Of a stretch of 16,767 bases of DNA, positions 1-7,588 are shown piece after piece (the first letter of the stretch is position 1; the number at the start of each line of letters is the position of its first letter). A program made the position numbers and the translations under genes. The DNA lies in assembly GCA_003485905.1 (NCBI GenBank), contig DNHK01000317.1, forward strand, positions 1 through 16,767, given 5' to 3'. Source of the stretch: Gammaproteobacteria bacterium (lineage in GTDB: Bacteria; Pseudomonadota; Gammaproteobacteria; Arenicellales; Arenicellaceae). The notes under the pieces are model-generated. The model was not told where the DNA came from. It worked only from the letters and a program-made list of their open reading frames with translations, and ran no database searches.

Positions 1-139
1 CAAAGAAGATTTTGGTGACGATATCAATGGGATCGTAAAACATCTTATCGAGCACGCTGACCCGCCATTATCTGAGCTGCTAAAACAACCGTTTTACCGG
101 TATGATCATGCTTATGACTGGAGTTTAAACAAGCCATAA
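1..139 (+). CDS. 3' end of an unrecognised protein (partial)
   Basis: An open frame runs in from the left edge (first full codon at base 2) and stops at TAA 137-139, leaving the last 45 residues. The visible tail is hydrophilic, with many His, Asp and aromatic residues, and ends in Asp-Trp-Ser-Leu-Asn-Lys-Pro. There is no membrane segment or signature motif that I recognise, so no function is given. It lies on the same strand as rpiA, 107 bases upstream of it. No clear terminator is visible in that gap, so read-through into rpiA is possible. Coding status is inferred from the uninterrupted frame and position only. Confidence 0.5.
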   Translation, partial: KEDFGDDINGIVKHLIEHADPPLSELLKQPFYRYDHAYDWSLNKP

Positions 140-246
140 GCCTTTTGAGAATACGCGGTGAATTATCATTTAACGCTGGTCTCTCGGCGCGCGTGCCATG
201 ATAAGCCCATAAAATGCAACACTAACTTCTATGGAGAATTAAGCTA

Positions 247-903
247 ATGTCTACCGACCAACAAAAGTTAAATGCCGCTCGCGCCGCTATAGAGTATGTC
301 GAATGGGGCTGGGTTGTTGGTGTCGGTACTGGCTCAACGGCAAATCACTTCATCGATATGCTCGCAGAACTCAAGGGGAATATTGATGGCGCAGTAGCCA
401 GCTCAGAAGCATCCGCACAGCGCTTAACCAAGCATGGAATTAGGGTTCTCAGCCTGGATCAAACTGGAGATTTGCCACTGTATGTAGACGGGGCAGACGA
501 AGCAACTAAGCACCTACATCTTATAAAAGGGGGAGGTGCAGCGCTAACCAGAGAAAAAATTGTCGCTGCGGCCAGCAAGCACTTTGTGTGTATAGCGGAT
601 TCTTCAAAGCTCGTACCGATCCTCGGTAAATTTCCATTGCCTATTGAAGTTATTCCGATGGCTCGTTCTTACGTTGCGCGTCAGCTAATCAAACTCGGTG
701 GCCGGCCGGTTTATCGCGATGCTTGTGTTACCGACAATGGAAACGATATTCTGGACATCCATGATCTGGATATTTCCAATCCTGTGGAGATAGAAACAAA
801 AATTAATCAAATTGTTGGGGTCGTTACTAACGGATTATTTGCTGCGAGACCCGCAAACACACTCATTTTAGGCCAAGACACCGGGGTACAGAAAATTACC
901 TAG
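247..903 (+). CDS. rpiA: Ribose-5-phosphate isomerase A
   Basis: This cytosolic enzyme interconverts ribose 5-phosphate and ribulose 5-phosphate in the non-oxidative pentose phosphate pathway. The 218 residues match the 219 of E. coli RpiA and align almost without gaps. Visible motifs are the phosphate-binding VGVGTGST loop (residues 24-31), YVDGADE (79-85) and [11 protein letters not shown] (94-104). The catalytic residues fall at the same numbers as in E. coli: Asp81, Asp84, Lys94 and Glu103. The family segments [13 protein letters not shown] and KLGGRP follow. The start is supported by GGAG at 233-236, ten bases before the ATG. The SPOR-domain gene begins 36 bases after the stop on the same strand, so the two may be co-transcribed. 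Identity is secure from the motifs. Confidence 0.97.
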   Translation: MSTDQQKLNAARAAIEYVEWGWVVGVGTGSTANHFIDMLAELKGNIDGAVASSEASAQRLTKHGIRVLSLDQTGDLPLYVDGADEATKHLHLIKGGGAALTREKIVAAASKHFVCIADSSKLVPILGKFPLPIEVIPMARSYVARQLIKLGGRPVYRDACVTDNGNDILDIHDLDISNPVEIETKINQIVGVVTNGLFAARPANTLILGQDTGVQKIT

Positions 904-939
904 TGGCTATCAAGCCCAAAAGAGATTAAATTCAAAATT

Positions 940-2007
940 ATGCCTTCCCAGTATTCTGATATGAAGTGCCGCACTTGCGCATCAAACTTTGCGGCAGAAA
1001 CTGCGCCTAGGGATATCGAAACTTTGATTGGCATAATATTGCCATTAAAAAAATATCGCTGCCGAGGGTGCTATACGCGTAGTTGGCACACTGACAGAAA
1101 GTTACTCCGAACACCACGCGTGATTTTTTGGATCCCATTCTGGACATTTTTTATCTACGGATTAGTTAAAGGTATTACCAACGAATCATACGAAATTGCG
1201 GAAACAACCGTTACTGGGAGAGGGCTAGCGACCAACGAAAATGCTGCACCGAATCTTGAAAGCCCCACCGTATCAGGACCGCTGAAGTCCTTTGGCGAAA
1301 TACTCGAAAATGCAGATGCGAACAGGTCGCCGACAATCACGGTAACCGCAATAGAAACTGAAACTAGCGGCACGCTCGTGACGGATGTGACAGATGCTCT
1401 TGCTGCCGAGCCTGTAGAACTTTTACCTGAAAGCATTAGCATTAGGGCTGCCGATGCACCTGATACAGCAGAAAAAATTGAAGAATTAGCTGCCGAATCG
1501 ACCTTACTTGTACCAAAAACCACAACCCAATTAGCAGAGACAACTGCCGCACCAGTTGACGAAGCCACGTCCGATAACACGATCGAACCAGTCTCAACTG
1601 CTAAAATCACGGTAGCCGTAGCGGCTGATGATCAGCAACAAAATTCATCTTCGATAACAAACCAAGAAGAGATTAATAGCGGCCGAGAAGAGCTTTGGAT
1701 ATTCGAGCAGGAGGCCGAACTTTTTACTTTGCAAATTGGGAGCTACAAGTCGCTAGATTCCCCTGAATCAGCTGCTTCTGCTTTAGCACTAAGTACTGAC
1801 CCTCTTTTAAAGCATCAACAAAGCAGCGATGGGAAATGGTACTACCTGCTGTACGGAGCATATAAGACTGCCAAATTGGCCGAAGCAGCGTCAGAAACCT
1901 TAAACCTCACAGAGCCATGGATTAGAAGTTTTGAAAATCTTCAAAAAAGCCGGTGTAAAACAGTTGAAGCCAACTCTGAAGAAGCATCGTATTGCACACC
2001 AAAGTAG
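940..2007 (+). CDS. Membrane-anchored SPOR-domain protein with N-terminal CxxC pairs
   Basis: The 355-residue protein has four parts. Residues 1-50 carry two CxxC pairs (Cys10/Cys13 and Cys41/Cys44), as in a zinc ribbon. Residues 60-79 form one hydrophobic, aromatic-rich membrane helix after a basic stretch, which suggests a cytoplasmic N-terminus. Residues 80-258 are a low-complexity linker rich in Ala, Thr, Glu and Ser. Residues about 261-335 resemble a SPOR domain, starting with FTLQIGSY and containing WYYLLYGAY. SPOR domains bind denuded peptidoglycan glycans, often at the division site, so a periplasmic envelope role is inferred; no partner is known. Two tail cysteines (339, 352) could form a periplasmic disulfide. 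The ATG at 940 has only a weak upstream AAGAGA. The ATG at 961 would remove seven residues and has no better ribosome site. Confidence 0.75.
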   Translation: MPSQYSDMKCRTCASNFAAETAPRDIETLIGIILPLKKYRCRGCYTRSWHTDRKLLRTPRVIFWIPFWTFFIYGLVKGITNESYEIAETTVTGRGLATNENAAPNLESPTVSGPLKSFGEILENADANRSPTITVTAIETETSGTLVTDVTDALAAEPVELLPESISIRAADAPDTAEKIEELAAESTLLVPKTTTQLAETTAAPVDEATSDNTIEPVSTAKITVAVAADDQQQNSSSITNQEEINSGREELWIFEQEAELFTLQIGSYKSLDSPESAASALALSTDPLLKHQQSSDGKWYYLLYGAYKTAKLAEAASETLNLTEPWIRSFENLQKSRCKTVEANSEEASYCTPK

Positions 2008-2063
2008 TCGCGGCTTCTCGCTTAAGAAACTCTTAGGGACATAGCACTCCCTTATTAACCGAA

Positions 2064-3158
2064 TTATGCCGAATCCGGCTGTTGTGGATTATCTTGCAAC
2101 GCGCCTGACATTATCTGCTTAAACGCATTATACGAAGGCATTTTTCGAAATTGATCGCGACGATTGTCTACCAAACCATAGCCAGGATTGACTAGTTGCC
2201 ACCAGTACACCCGCTCGACCCACCCCGAGTGCCAGGCAATTTGGTAGTACAGCTTTAAATACTCAGCCTGAGTTACCTCGTCGACAGTGCGTGAAGGGTG
2301 TCCAGAGTTTGGTGTATACGGCTTAGTATCCAGTAACGGCCAATTGGTTTCAGTAATCCAAAGTTCATCAGAACACCTGTTTCCAAGATTTGCTATTGCT
2401 TTAAATAGACGTAGTTTATTTTCTAAATTAAAAACACCGAATTGTGTATTCCACGGCGAATGGCGTCTATTTACATACAACTCAGCCGCTACTGCATCTA
2501 AGTGGTAATCAGCAAAGTTGAAGGCTGTTCGCCAGGCGGGTAAGGGCTCAAAATCAATAACGGACGAGCCGAGGATCTTAAGTTCGCTCGACCTAAACTC
2601 CTCCGCAACGGCTTGTAGCTCTAGATAATCCCGCGTACTACTGCAACCCCACTTAGTGCGGTTAACAGCGTTGGCAATCCATACCGCTTCGCAATTATCA
2701 CTATCTTTAATACCTTCAAATATTTCTTTTAGCTGGCGCTTCCAGGTTGCTCCGTTCTGCACCGAATCACGGTTCTGGAGGATATTGACCACAAAGCGGC
2801 AACCATCAAACTTCTGCATCCAACGGACATAATCGCCTACTCGGTGCGACTCCCAACAGGGAATTCGAACCAGTAGGTTTTTTACTCCAAGTTCTGACAC
2901 CATTTCTACCAATTGCTGGTCATGACCAGGACACGGTGAAACACTCAAACCGACGAATTTCTCCGCTGAAAGACCTCTATCCTGTTTTTTTAAGCTGATG
3001 TACTTAAGCAGTAAAGGCAGCGCGCCGGCGACAGCGGTGCCTGAGACCTTGGCATACTCCACCAGCTGGCCAAGACCAACTCGAGATTTACTTTCCGCTT
3101 GCAGCTTATGTGGCTGGCAAGAATACGGATCCCACCAATCTGGCGGCGGCTCAAACAT
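2064..3158 (-). CDS. TIM-barrel glycosidase-like protein (clan GH-A fold), possibly without its acid/base Glu
   Basis: The 364 residues show no signal peptide or clear membrane helix, so the protein looks cytosolic. The pattern is that of a (beta/alpha)8 glycoside hydrolase of the GH-A type. A late strand reads LWITETNWP (266-274), with Glu270 in the place of the catalytic nucleophile. The next strand reads VYWWQLVNPGYGLVD (317-331), as in the eighth strand of such barrels. At the fourth strand, where these enzymes carry Asn-Glu, this protein has WIANAVNRTKWG (160-171), with Ala164 in the Glu position. It may therefore be inactive, use another residue, or have a binding or transferase role. 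The substrate cannot be read from the sequence. The ATG at 3158 lacks a good Shine-Dalgarno. The gene is divergent from the CPXCG gene and convergent with the SPOR gene. Confidence 0.65.
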   Translation of the reverse strand: MFEPPPDWWDPYSCQPHKLQAESKSRVGLGQLVEYAKVSGTAVAGALPLLLKYISLKKQDRGLSAEKFVGLSVSPCPGHDQQLVEMVSELGVKNLLVRIPCWESHRVGDYVRWMQKFDGCRFVVNILQNRDSVQNGATWKRQLKEIFEGIKDSDNCEAVWIANAVNRTKWGCSSTRDYLELQAVAEEFRSSELKILGSSVIDFEPLPAWRTAFNFADYHLDAVAAELYVNRRHSPWNTQFGVFNLENKLRLFKAIANLGNRCSDELWITETNWPLLDTKPYTPNSGHPSRTVDEVTQAEYLKLYYQIAWHSGWVERVYWWQLVNPGYGLVDNRRDQFRKMPSYNAFKQIMSGALQDNPQQPDSA

Positions 3159-3288
3159 GAATATCGTACCGAAGAATCACAGGCCGGCAGCGATTAAATA
3201 GAATTCTATATCCGTGTGTTTTTTTGCTATAGATTGTCATCGTCCAAGGATAATATAGGCAGACGGTCAAACGTACCAGCTGCTACCA

Positions 3289-3483
3289 ATGCTCGAAGAA
3301 ACCGACCACGCCTGCCCCTACTGCGGCGAATCATTAAGTTTGCTAGTAGATATTTCAACCGGTGATCAAAGCTATGTCGAAGATTGCCAGGTCTGCTGTC
3401 GACCAATTGAGTTTTCTCTGCGCACATGGCTTGAGGATGGAAATATAAGTTATCAGCTTAGCCTAAAAACCGATAACGATTAA
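3289..3483 (+). CDS. CPXCG-motif cysteine-rich small protein
   Basis: This 64-residue protein carries CPYCG at residues 10-14 and a second pair, CQVC, near residues 35-38, which together can bind one zinc in a ribbon fold. The segment around GDQSYVEDCQVCCRPIEF matches the short proteobacterial CPXCG family (DUF-type, function unknown) in length and layout. No Shine-Dalgarno stands before the ATG, so translation may depend on an A-rich or leaderless start. The stop codon overlaps that of trmB on the other strand: both use the TTAA at 3480-3483. Family membership is fairly sure; the molecular role is not known. Confidence 0.8.
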   Translation: MLEETDHACPYCGESLSLLVDISTGDQSYVEDCQVCCRPIEFSLRTWLEDGNISYQLSLKTDND

Positions 3484-4166
3484 TTTCTGATGAACAAGAT
3501 ATCTCTGACTTGATGTCCTAACCGCTCACCACGAGCTTCGTACTTGGTTAACGGTCGCCACTCTGGTCTAGAGGCAAATGCTTGCACAGTATTCGTAAAG
3601 TTTGAATTTGTACTCAATAATTCTAGCACTTCATCAGCATAAGGCTCCCAATCAGTTGCAATATGCAACTCACCTTTAGACTTCAATACTCGAGACAACG
3701 TATCTAAAAAGTGGCTATTAATAAGTCGACGCTTATTATGACGTTTTTTATGCCATGGATCCGGGAAAAAAATTTGTACCCGTGAAAGCGAAGCTTCCGT
3801 AAGTTGCTGCTCGAACACCTCAACGGCATCATCTAAAGATACCCGGACATTGGTTAGCTCCCTCTGCTGAACTTGAACAAGCAAACTACCGACACCTGGT
3901 TGGTAAACCTCAATACCTAAGAAATTCGTTTCAGGCGCTGCTTCCGCCATATTTGCTAATGACTGCCCATTTCCAAAACCGATTTCACAAACAACAGGAT
4001 TACCGTTTTCAAATACATTCGTGAAATCCAGTTCTCCGTCTTCCAAAGACACGCCAAACAATGGAATCTGTCGATTTAACGCTCGCCGCTGTCCCGGAGT
4101 AATACGTCCTTCACGACGCACAAAGCTGCGTATTGGTCGATGTTGTTTATTAGTAGCGTCTGACAC
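3480..4166 (-). CDS. trmB: tRNA (guanine-N7-)-methyltransferase
   Basis: TrmB uses SAM to methylate guanine 46 in the variable loop of tRNAs. The 228 residues compare with 239 in E. coli. The SAM-binding motif EIGFGNG lies at 61-67, with acidic GIEVYQPG at 84-91. The family signature FFPDPWHKKRHNKRR (133-147) contains the catalytic aspartate, Asp136. A C-terminal TKYEARG (207-213) supports the family. The start is GTG at 4166 with GGA seven bases before it; no earlier in-frame start fits as well. It is transcribed away from fdxA across a 179-base divergent gap and meets the CPXCG gene tail-to-tail with a four-base overlap. As a SAM user it produces SAH, which links it loosely to the methyl cycle genes at the right of the window. 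Confidence 0.96.
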   Translation of the reverse strand: MSDATNKQHRPIRSFVRREGRITPGQRRALNRQIPLFGVSLEDGELDFTNVFENGNPVVCEIGFGNGQSLANMAEAAPETNFLGIEVYQPGVGSLLVQVQQRELTNVRVSLDDAVEVFEQQLTEASLSRVQIFFPDPWHKKRHNKRRLINSHFLDTLSRVLKSKGELHIATDWEPYADEVLELLSTNSNFTNTVQAFASRPEWRPLTKYEARGERLGHQVRDILFIRN

Positions 4167-4345
4167 AAACTAATCCGGCTAGGACAAAGCGCAGGATTCT
4201 ATCACTTCAGCCAAACTTGAGCATTTCAAAAGGAAACTCTGCGGGAATTAATCAACAATATTTTTATCATTAACGAAGCGCTACACTTGATTTCAACGTG
4301 CGCTTGTAATAGTTTTCGACTCAACGAAATCGAAGAGAACATCTA

Positions 4346-4669
4346 ATGACATATGTAGTTACCGACGATTGCATTCGCTGCAAATTAACTGATTGTGTTG
4401 AAGTTTGCCCTGTGGATTGTTTCCACGAAGGACCTAACATGCTCGTGATCGATCCGGATGAATGCATCGACTGCTCGCTTTGCGAACCCGAATGCCCAGT
4501 CGAAGCCATTTATTCTGAGGATGAGCTGCCTGATGGCAAAGAGGCGTTTCTAGAGCTTAATGCCGAGCTTGCGGCCGGGTGGCCTGTGATTAATGAGTCA
4601 CAAGATCCTCCTGCCGATTGGGAAGACTGGAAGGAAAAAGAAGGAAAGCTCGAACATTTGGAACGATAA
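4346..4669 (+). CDS. fdxA: Seven-iron ferredoxin (3Fe-4S / 4Fe-4S), FdI type
   Basis: This small cytosolic electron carrier is nearly the same length (107 aa) as Azotobacter vinelandii ferredoxin I and close to it in sequence. By analogy with that protein, Cys9, Cys17 and Cys50 hold the 3Fe-4S cluster, and Cys21, Cys40, Cys43 and Cys46 hold the 4Fe-4S cluster. The unliganded cysteines Cys12 and Cys25 are also kept. The tail ([10 protein letters not shown], then KLEHLER) is the conserved C-terminal extension of the group. AAGAGAA stands eight bases before the ATG. In many gammaproteobacteria this gene follows mutS; here it stands alone between divergent trmB and the convergent aminotransferase gene. 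Its redox partner cannot be told from the context. Confidence 0.96.
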   Translation: MTYVVTDDCIRCKLTDCVEVCPVDCFHEGPNMLVIDPDECIDCSLCEPECPVEAIYSEDELPDGKEAFLELNAELAAGWPVINESQDPPADWEDWKEKEGKLEHLER

Positions 4670-4687
4670 AAGTTAACGTTCAAATAG

Positions 4688-4719
4688 AAGGCGGCTGTCA
4701 TTACAGTGGCAGACGCCTT
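4688..4719 (+). terminator. Hairpin terminator after fdxA
   Basis: A long hairpin starts 18 bases after the fdxA stop. Its outer stem is AAGGCG against CGCCTT (6 bp), followed by one G/A mismatch, then CTG/CAG, then TCA/TGG with a wobble, closing on a six-base loop. Only about three T residues directly follow, then AACATT, so the U-tract is weak. The position between two convergent genes fits a terminator for fdxA. The opposite strand has no T-run at the other end, so it need not serve the aminotransferase gene. Confidence 0.6.
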
Positions 4720-4835
4720 TAACATTAGCCTCTAGCTAACAGACCAACAAGAAGAGTAATTTCTTCGCTTTAGCTTTCAATCATTGACTCTCCTAATTCT
4801 TTTTTCCACGCATTAATCGCAAAATATTTGAAGGG

Positions 4836-6026
4836 CTAGATTCTTAATTCGCGTGTTAATGCTTCAGCGACATAATCTATGTTGTCACTGGTCAATCCCG
4901 CCACATTAATCCGGCCACCCGGAATTAAATAAACTGAACAATCTTGCCGCAACCGGGATATCTGTTCTGGATTTAACGGAAAAATCGAAAACATACCCCG
5001 CTGTTCGGCAATATAATTGTATCGGCTATCTGCCAAATGCTTTTCTAGCTGTCTAGCCAAGAAGTTACGCATTGTCATCATTCGATTTCGGGCAGCCTCC
5101 AACTCGGAGTGCCAGAGCGTTTTTAACTTGTCGTTTTGAAGTATTTCAACAACCAGCGCTGCACCATGATCGGCAGCCATAAAGTACAGGCCCCTAGTTA
5201 CTTCTAGCAATTGCTCTTTCAGCGTGCTGGCAGCTTCTGCTTCCAATTCAGACACCATTGTCAACATACCTGCGCGCTCTCGATAAATACCAAACGACTT
5301 GGATGAAGTACTAGCAACTATCATTTCGGGGACTGCCTCTAATAATTGACGGAGGCCGGCCACATCTTGCTCGTACCCTTCAGCAAAACCTTGATAGGCA
5401 ACATCTACAAACGGAATTAGTCCCTTTTTATTACATATTCTAGCCAATTCAGTCCAATCCTCACCATTCAGGTCCTGTCCAGTCGGGTTATGGCAACAAG
5501 CGTGGAGCAGAATTACATCACCGGCGCAGGCCTCGTTTTCGAATTTTGAATACATCGCCTCACGCTGTATATCTCCCTCGCCAATTTGGTAGTACGGATA
5601 TCTCAACACTTCCAACCTTGCCGCAGACATAACAAGCAAATGGTGTGACCAGGTTGGTGCTGACACCCAAATGCGGCCATTGGGCGATAATCGTTTAACT
5701 AAATCTGCTGCTGCCCGCAAAGCCGGACCACCGCCTGGTGTTTGTACACTTACCAAGGACCTAGAATGTCCCGCGCCAAACAAATCGTTTTCAATCAGAC
5801 TACAGTAATCTGTATTACCCGCTGGCGTTAAATACTCTTTTGAGGCAGCATTTTCGGTCAATTTTTGCTCCGCGAGATGCACAGCCTTCATTATTGGAGA
5901 CTTACCATTTTCATCACGATAAACGCCAACGCCTAGATCAACTTTAAAGGTATTCGGGTCTTGTCGGAATTGCTCCATTATTACGTCAATGGGGTCTTCC
6001 GGCAGTGTGCTTAGATTTTCAAACAT
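4836..6026 (-). CDS. Class I aspartate/aromatic amino acid aminotransferase
   Basis: This PLP enzyme moves the amino group between aspartate or aromatic amino acids and 2-oxoglutarate. The 396 residues equal the length of E. coli AspC and TyrB. Lys243, in STSSKSFGIYRERAG, binds PLP. Asn180 (HNPTG), Asp208 and Tyr211 hold the cofactor, Trp126 stacks on it, Arg372 binds the substrate alpha-carboxylate, and Arg251 binds the phosphate. Arg278 sits where family I enzymes carry the side-chain carboxylate arginine. The usual SNPPxHG motif after it reads FMAADHG here, so AspC-like versus TyrB-like preference is left open and no symbol is given. The ATG at 6026 has GGAT about seven bases upstream. The gene stands alone, divergent from the outer-membrane protein gene. 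Confidence 0.93.
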   Translation of the reverse strand: MFENLSTLPEDPIDVIMEQFRQDPNTFKVDLGVGVYRDENGKSPIMKAVHLAEQKLTENAASKEYLTPAGNTDYCSLIENDLFGAGHSRSLVSVQTPGGGPALRAAADLVKRLSPNGRIWVSAPTWSHHLLVMSAARLEVLRYPYYQIGEGDIQREAMYSKFENEACAGDVILLHACCHNPTGQDLNGEDWTELARICNKKGLIPFVDVAYQGFAEGYEQDVAGLRQLLEAVPEMIVASTSSKSFGIYRERAGMLTMVSELEAEAASTLKEQLLEVTRGLYFMAADHGAALVVEILQNDKLKTLWHSELEAARNRMMTMRNFLARQLEKHLADSRYNYIAEQRGMFSIFPLNPEQISRLRQDCSVYLIPGGRINVAGLTSDNIDYVAEALTRELRI

Positions 6027-6103
6027 AAACCATCCAAAAAGATACAGTAATCAATCTAGGGTCTACCAGGCGGTAAACGCTTTATTAGTTATAAATATCA
6101 AAG

Positions 6104-6132
6104 ATTAATTGAACTTATTTAAATAAATTAAT
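6104..6132. repeat. AT-rich inverted repeat in a divergent promoter region
   Basis: The gap between the divergent aminotransferase and outer-membrane protein genes (6027-6255) is very AT-rich. It holds a perfect 12-base palindrome, TTATTTAAATAA, at 6115-6126. Flanking arms ATTAATT (6104-6110) and AATTAAT (6126-6132) mirror each other. This could be a regulator site or promoter-melting DNA, but AT-rich sequence gives such palindromes easily by chance. No convincing -35/-10 pair was found in the gap for either gene. Confidence 0.3.
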
Positions 6133-6255
6133 GAACTACTGGTAAAAACTGATACTTGTTTAGCGAATAACTTGATAGAATTTGAATCCATATGCATGAA
6201 AAGCATAAGATTTCTAAGAAAACGTATCGAAAACTTGGGTAGAGTGAAAACTATT

Positions 6256-7455
6256 ATGAACACAAATTATACTAAAAAAATTAAACACTTGATTTCCGGT
6301 GCTATCGGAATGGTCTTAATTGCCTCAATAGCCCCAGCGTCAGCACAAATCTACAAAGACGTTACAAGATTGGGTACCAGCCAAGCAATATGCACACCTG
6401 GGATCGAGTCGGCTGGTGAGTTACAGGCCTTTTTTGCGAATAACCCACAAGCTGTTCAGAATATCTTAGCCAGTGCCGGTTGGTCTGGAAATGCTCAGGA
6501 CTTAATGGACGCAGTCGCCGCAGGTGAGTTTACCGAAAAACTTTATGCCCCAGGTACAGAATTTGAATGGATGTCTGCACGTCAAGGTAGCGGAAGCCCA
6601 GCTGAAGTTGCTTTGCCGTACCGACGTTGGGCTGGTAGTGAATCTTTTGCTGGTTTTGAAGTCAATGTGGTCTCAAACTGCGAACAACATCAAATAGTAA
6701 TACCTAATGCTTGCTGTAACGTATCTTTAATTGGGTCTACACCAGTAGCGGTTGGCCAACCAAGCCTTACCACATCAGTATCAGGTGACACTTTAACCGT
6801 GTGCTCAGATGAAGGTGCTGCATTGAAATTGGTATATCCGTCTGGCCAGACTCAAACATTAGCTCTTGATGGGAACGGCTGCTGGAGTGGAGATCTTCCG
6901 TCTGGTTCTTACTCACTGGAAGCAGAAGCTCCCGGGCAATGTGGAACTGGAATGGCTAGAGCTTCTGCCACTATTGCCGCAGCACCGATGGCACCAGCTC
7001 CCGAGCTTGGCCTGATTCCGTATATTGGCGCATTCTACGGTACAGAAACCCGCATGCGCTATGAAGAAGCTTGGGATATGGACATGCGTGACTCATCCGG
7101 CGTAGCTGGAATAAGGGCTGGTATTCTTAGTCCTATTAGCGAAACTTTAAGCCTATTTGTACAAGGTGGATACATTAACCGCAACGGTATAAACGAAGGC
7201 AACATTTATCCCGAAGATAATTTATTCCTAGACATCGGTCTTGAAAAAAGCATCGGTGGTAGCGGCTTCGTTGGCGGCGGCGTAGGGGTATGGAATATAG
7301 ATGATGGAGATTTCGATGATGGGTCAATCTTTGTCCACGGTGGGTCAAATATAGGAAACACACCGTTGCAATGGTTTATCGAAGGTCGCTCATTTTTTGA
7401 CGATATTGAAGACAATAAAATGTTATCTGCCGGAGTTAGATACTTATTTAAGTAA
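6256..7455 (+). CDS. Secreted Cys-containing protein with probable C-terminal outer-membrane beta-barrel
   Basis: From the ATG at 6256 the protein has 399 residues and a clean signal peptide: basic NYTKKIK, a hydrophobic core (about 12-25), and APASA before Gln31, a likely signal peptidase I site. The frame stays open upstream to a TTG at 6172, but that start would bury the signal peptide. Residues 31-160 form an N-terminal region with a putative helical part and VIPNACCNVSL near 148-158. Residues about 165-245 look like a beta-sandwich (YPSG, DLPSGSYSLEA), as in PEGA or Ig-like modules. An APMAPAPE hinge leads to 252-399, rich in alternating Gly/aromatic strands and acidic loops and ending in VRYLFK, as in small barrels. 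Seven cysteines suggest periplasmic disulfides. Family and function are not recognised. Confidence 0.8.
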   Translation: MNTNYTKKIKHLISGAIGMVLIASIAPASAQIYKDVTRLGTSQAICTPGIESAGELQAFFANNPQAVQNILASAGWSGNAQDLMDAVAAGEFTEKLYAPGTEFEWMSARQGSGSPAEVALPYRRWAGSESFAGFEVNVVSNCEQHQIVIPNACCNVSLIGSTPVAVGQPSLTTSVSGDTLTVCSDEGAALKLVYPSGQTQTLALDGNGCWSGDLPSGSYSLEAEAPGQCGTGMARASATIAAAPMAPAPELGLIPYIGAFYGTETRMRYEEAWDMDMRDSSGVAGIRAGILSPISETLSLFVQGGYINRNGINEGNIYPEDNLFLDIGLEKSIGGSGFVGGGVGVWNIDDGDFDDGSIFVHGGSNIGNTPLQWFIEGRSFFDDIEDNKMLSAGVRYLFK

Positions 7456-7489
7456 TCTCTTCGTGTAGTTAATACTAAATCGTTGATAA

Positions 7490-7520
7490 AAACGGTGCTG
7501 TAATAGGCGCCGTTTTTTTT
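7490..7520 (+). terminator. Strong intrinsic terminator after the outer-membrane protein gene
   Basis: An 8-bp stem pairs AACGGTGC (7491-7498) with GCGCCGTT (7507-7514), with one T-G wobble and an eight-base loop. The 3' arm runs into eight consecutive T residues (7513-7520). This is a textbook Rho-independent terminator about 35 bases after the stop. It separates the outer-membrane protein gene from ppnN, so ppnN needs its own promoter. Confidence 0.92.
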
Positions 7521-7558
7521 GCCCGCATAAACCTATACCGTTATTTTCACTACTCCTT

Positions 7559-7576
7559 AATCCCAATCAAGGGATT
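7559..7576 (+). promoter_or_regulatory. Small inverted repeat covering the likely ppnN ribosome site
   Basis: AATCCC (7559-7564) and GGGATT (7571-7576) form a perfect 6-bp inverted repeat around a six-base loop. The only Shine-Dalgarno-like run before ppnN, AAGGGA at 7569-7574, overlaps its 3' arm. In RNA the hairpin would partly hide the ribosome site, which also stands rather far (14 bases) from the ATG. This could lower or regulate ppnN translation. The structure is short, so it may be chance. Confidence 0.3.
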
Positions 7577-7588
7577 TTGATACCGATT

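Noticed and set aside
140..246. Promoter for rpiA
   Set aside because: A TAAAAT at 210-215 could be a -10, but no acceptable -35 lies at the right distance, so it is left unannotated.
1155..1610. Long open frame on the minus strand inside the SPOR-domain gene
   Set aside because: It lies opposite the Ala/Thr/Glu-rich linker, whose codon bias keeps the reverse strand free of stops. Its product is a low-complexity Ser/Val/Ala string with no ribosome site.
2021..2037. Hairpin CTTAAGA/TCTTAGG between the convergent SPOR and glycosidase-like genes
   Set aside because: The stem is AT-rich with a three-base loop and no T-run on either side, so it is too weak to call a terminator.
3198..3209. Perfect 12-base palindrome ATAGAATTCTAT in the divergent region before the CPXCG gene
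   Set aside because: It is a single copy in AT-rich DNA with no aligned promoter elements, so a regulatory role cannot be supported.
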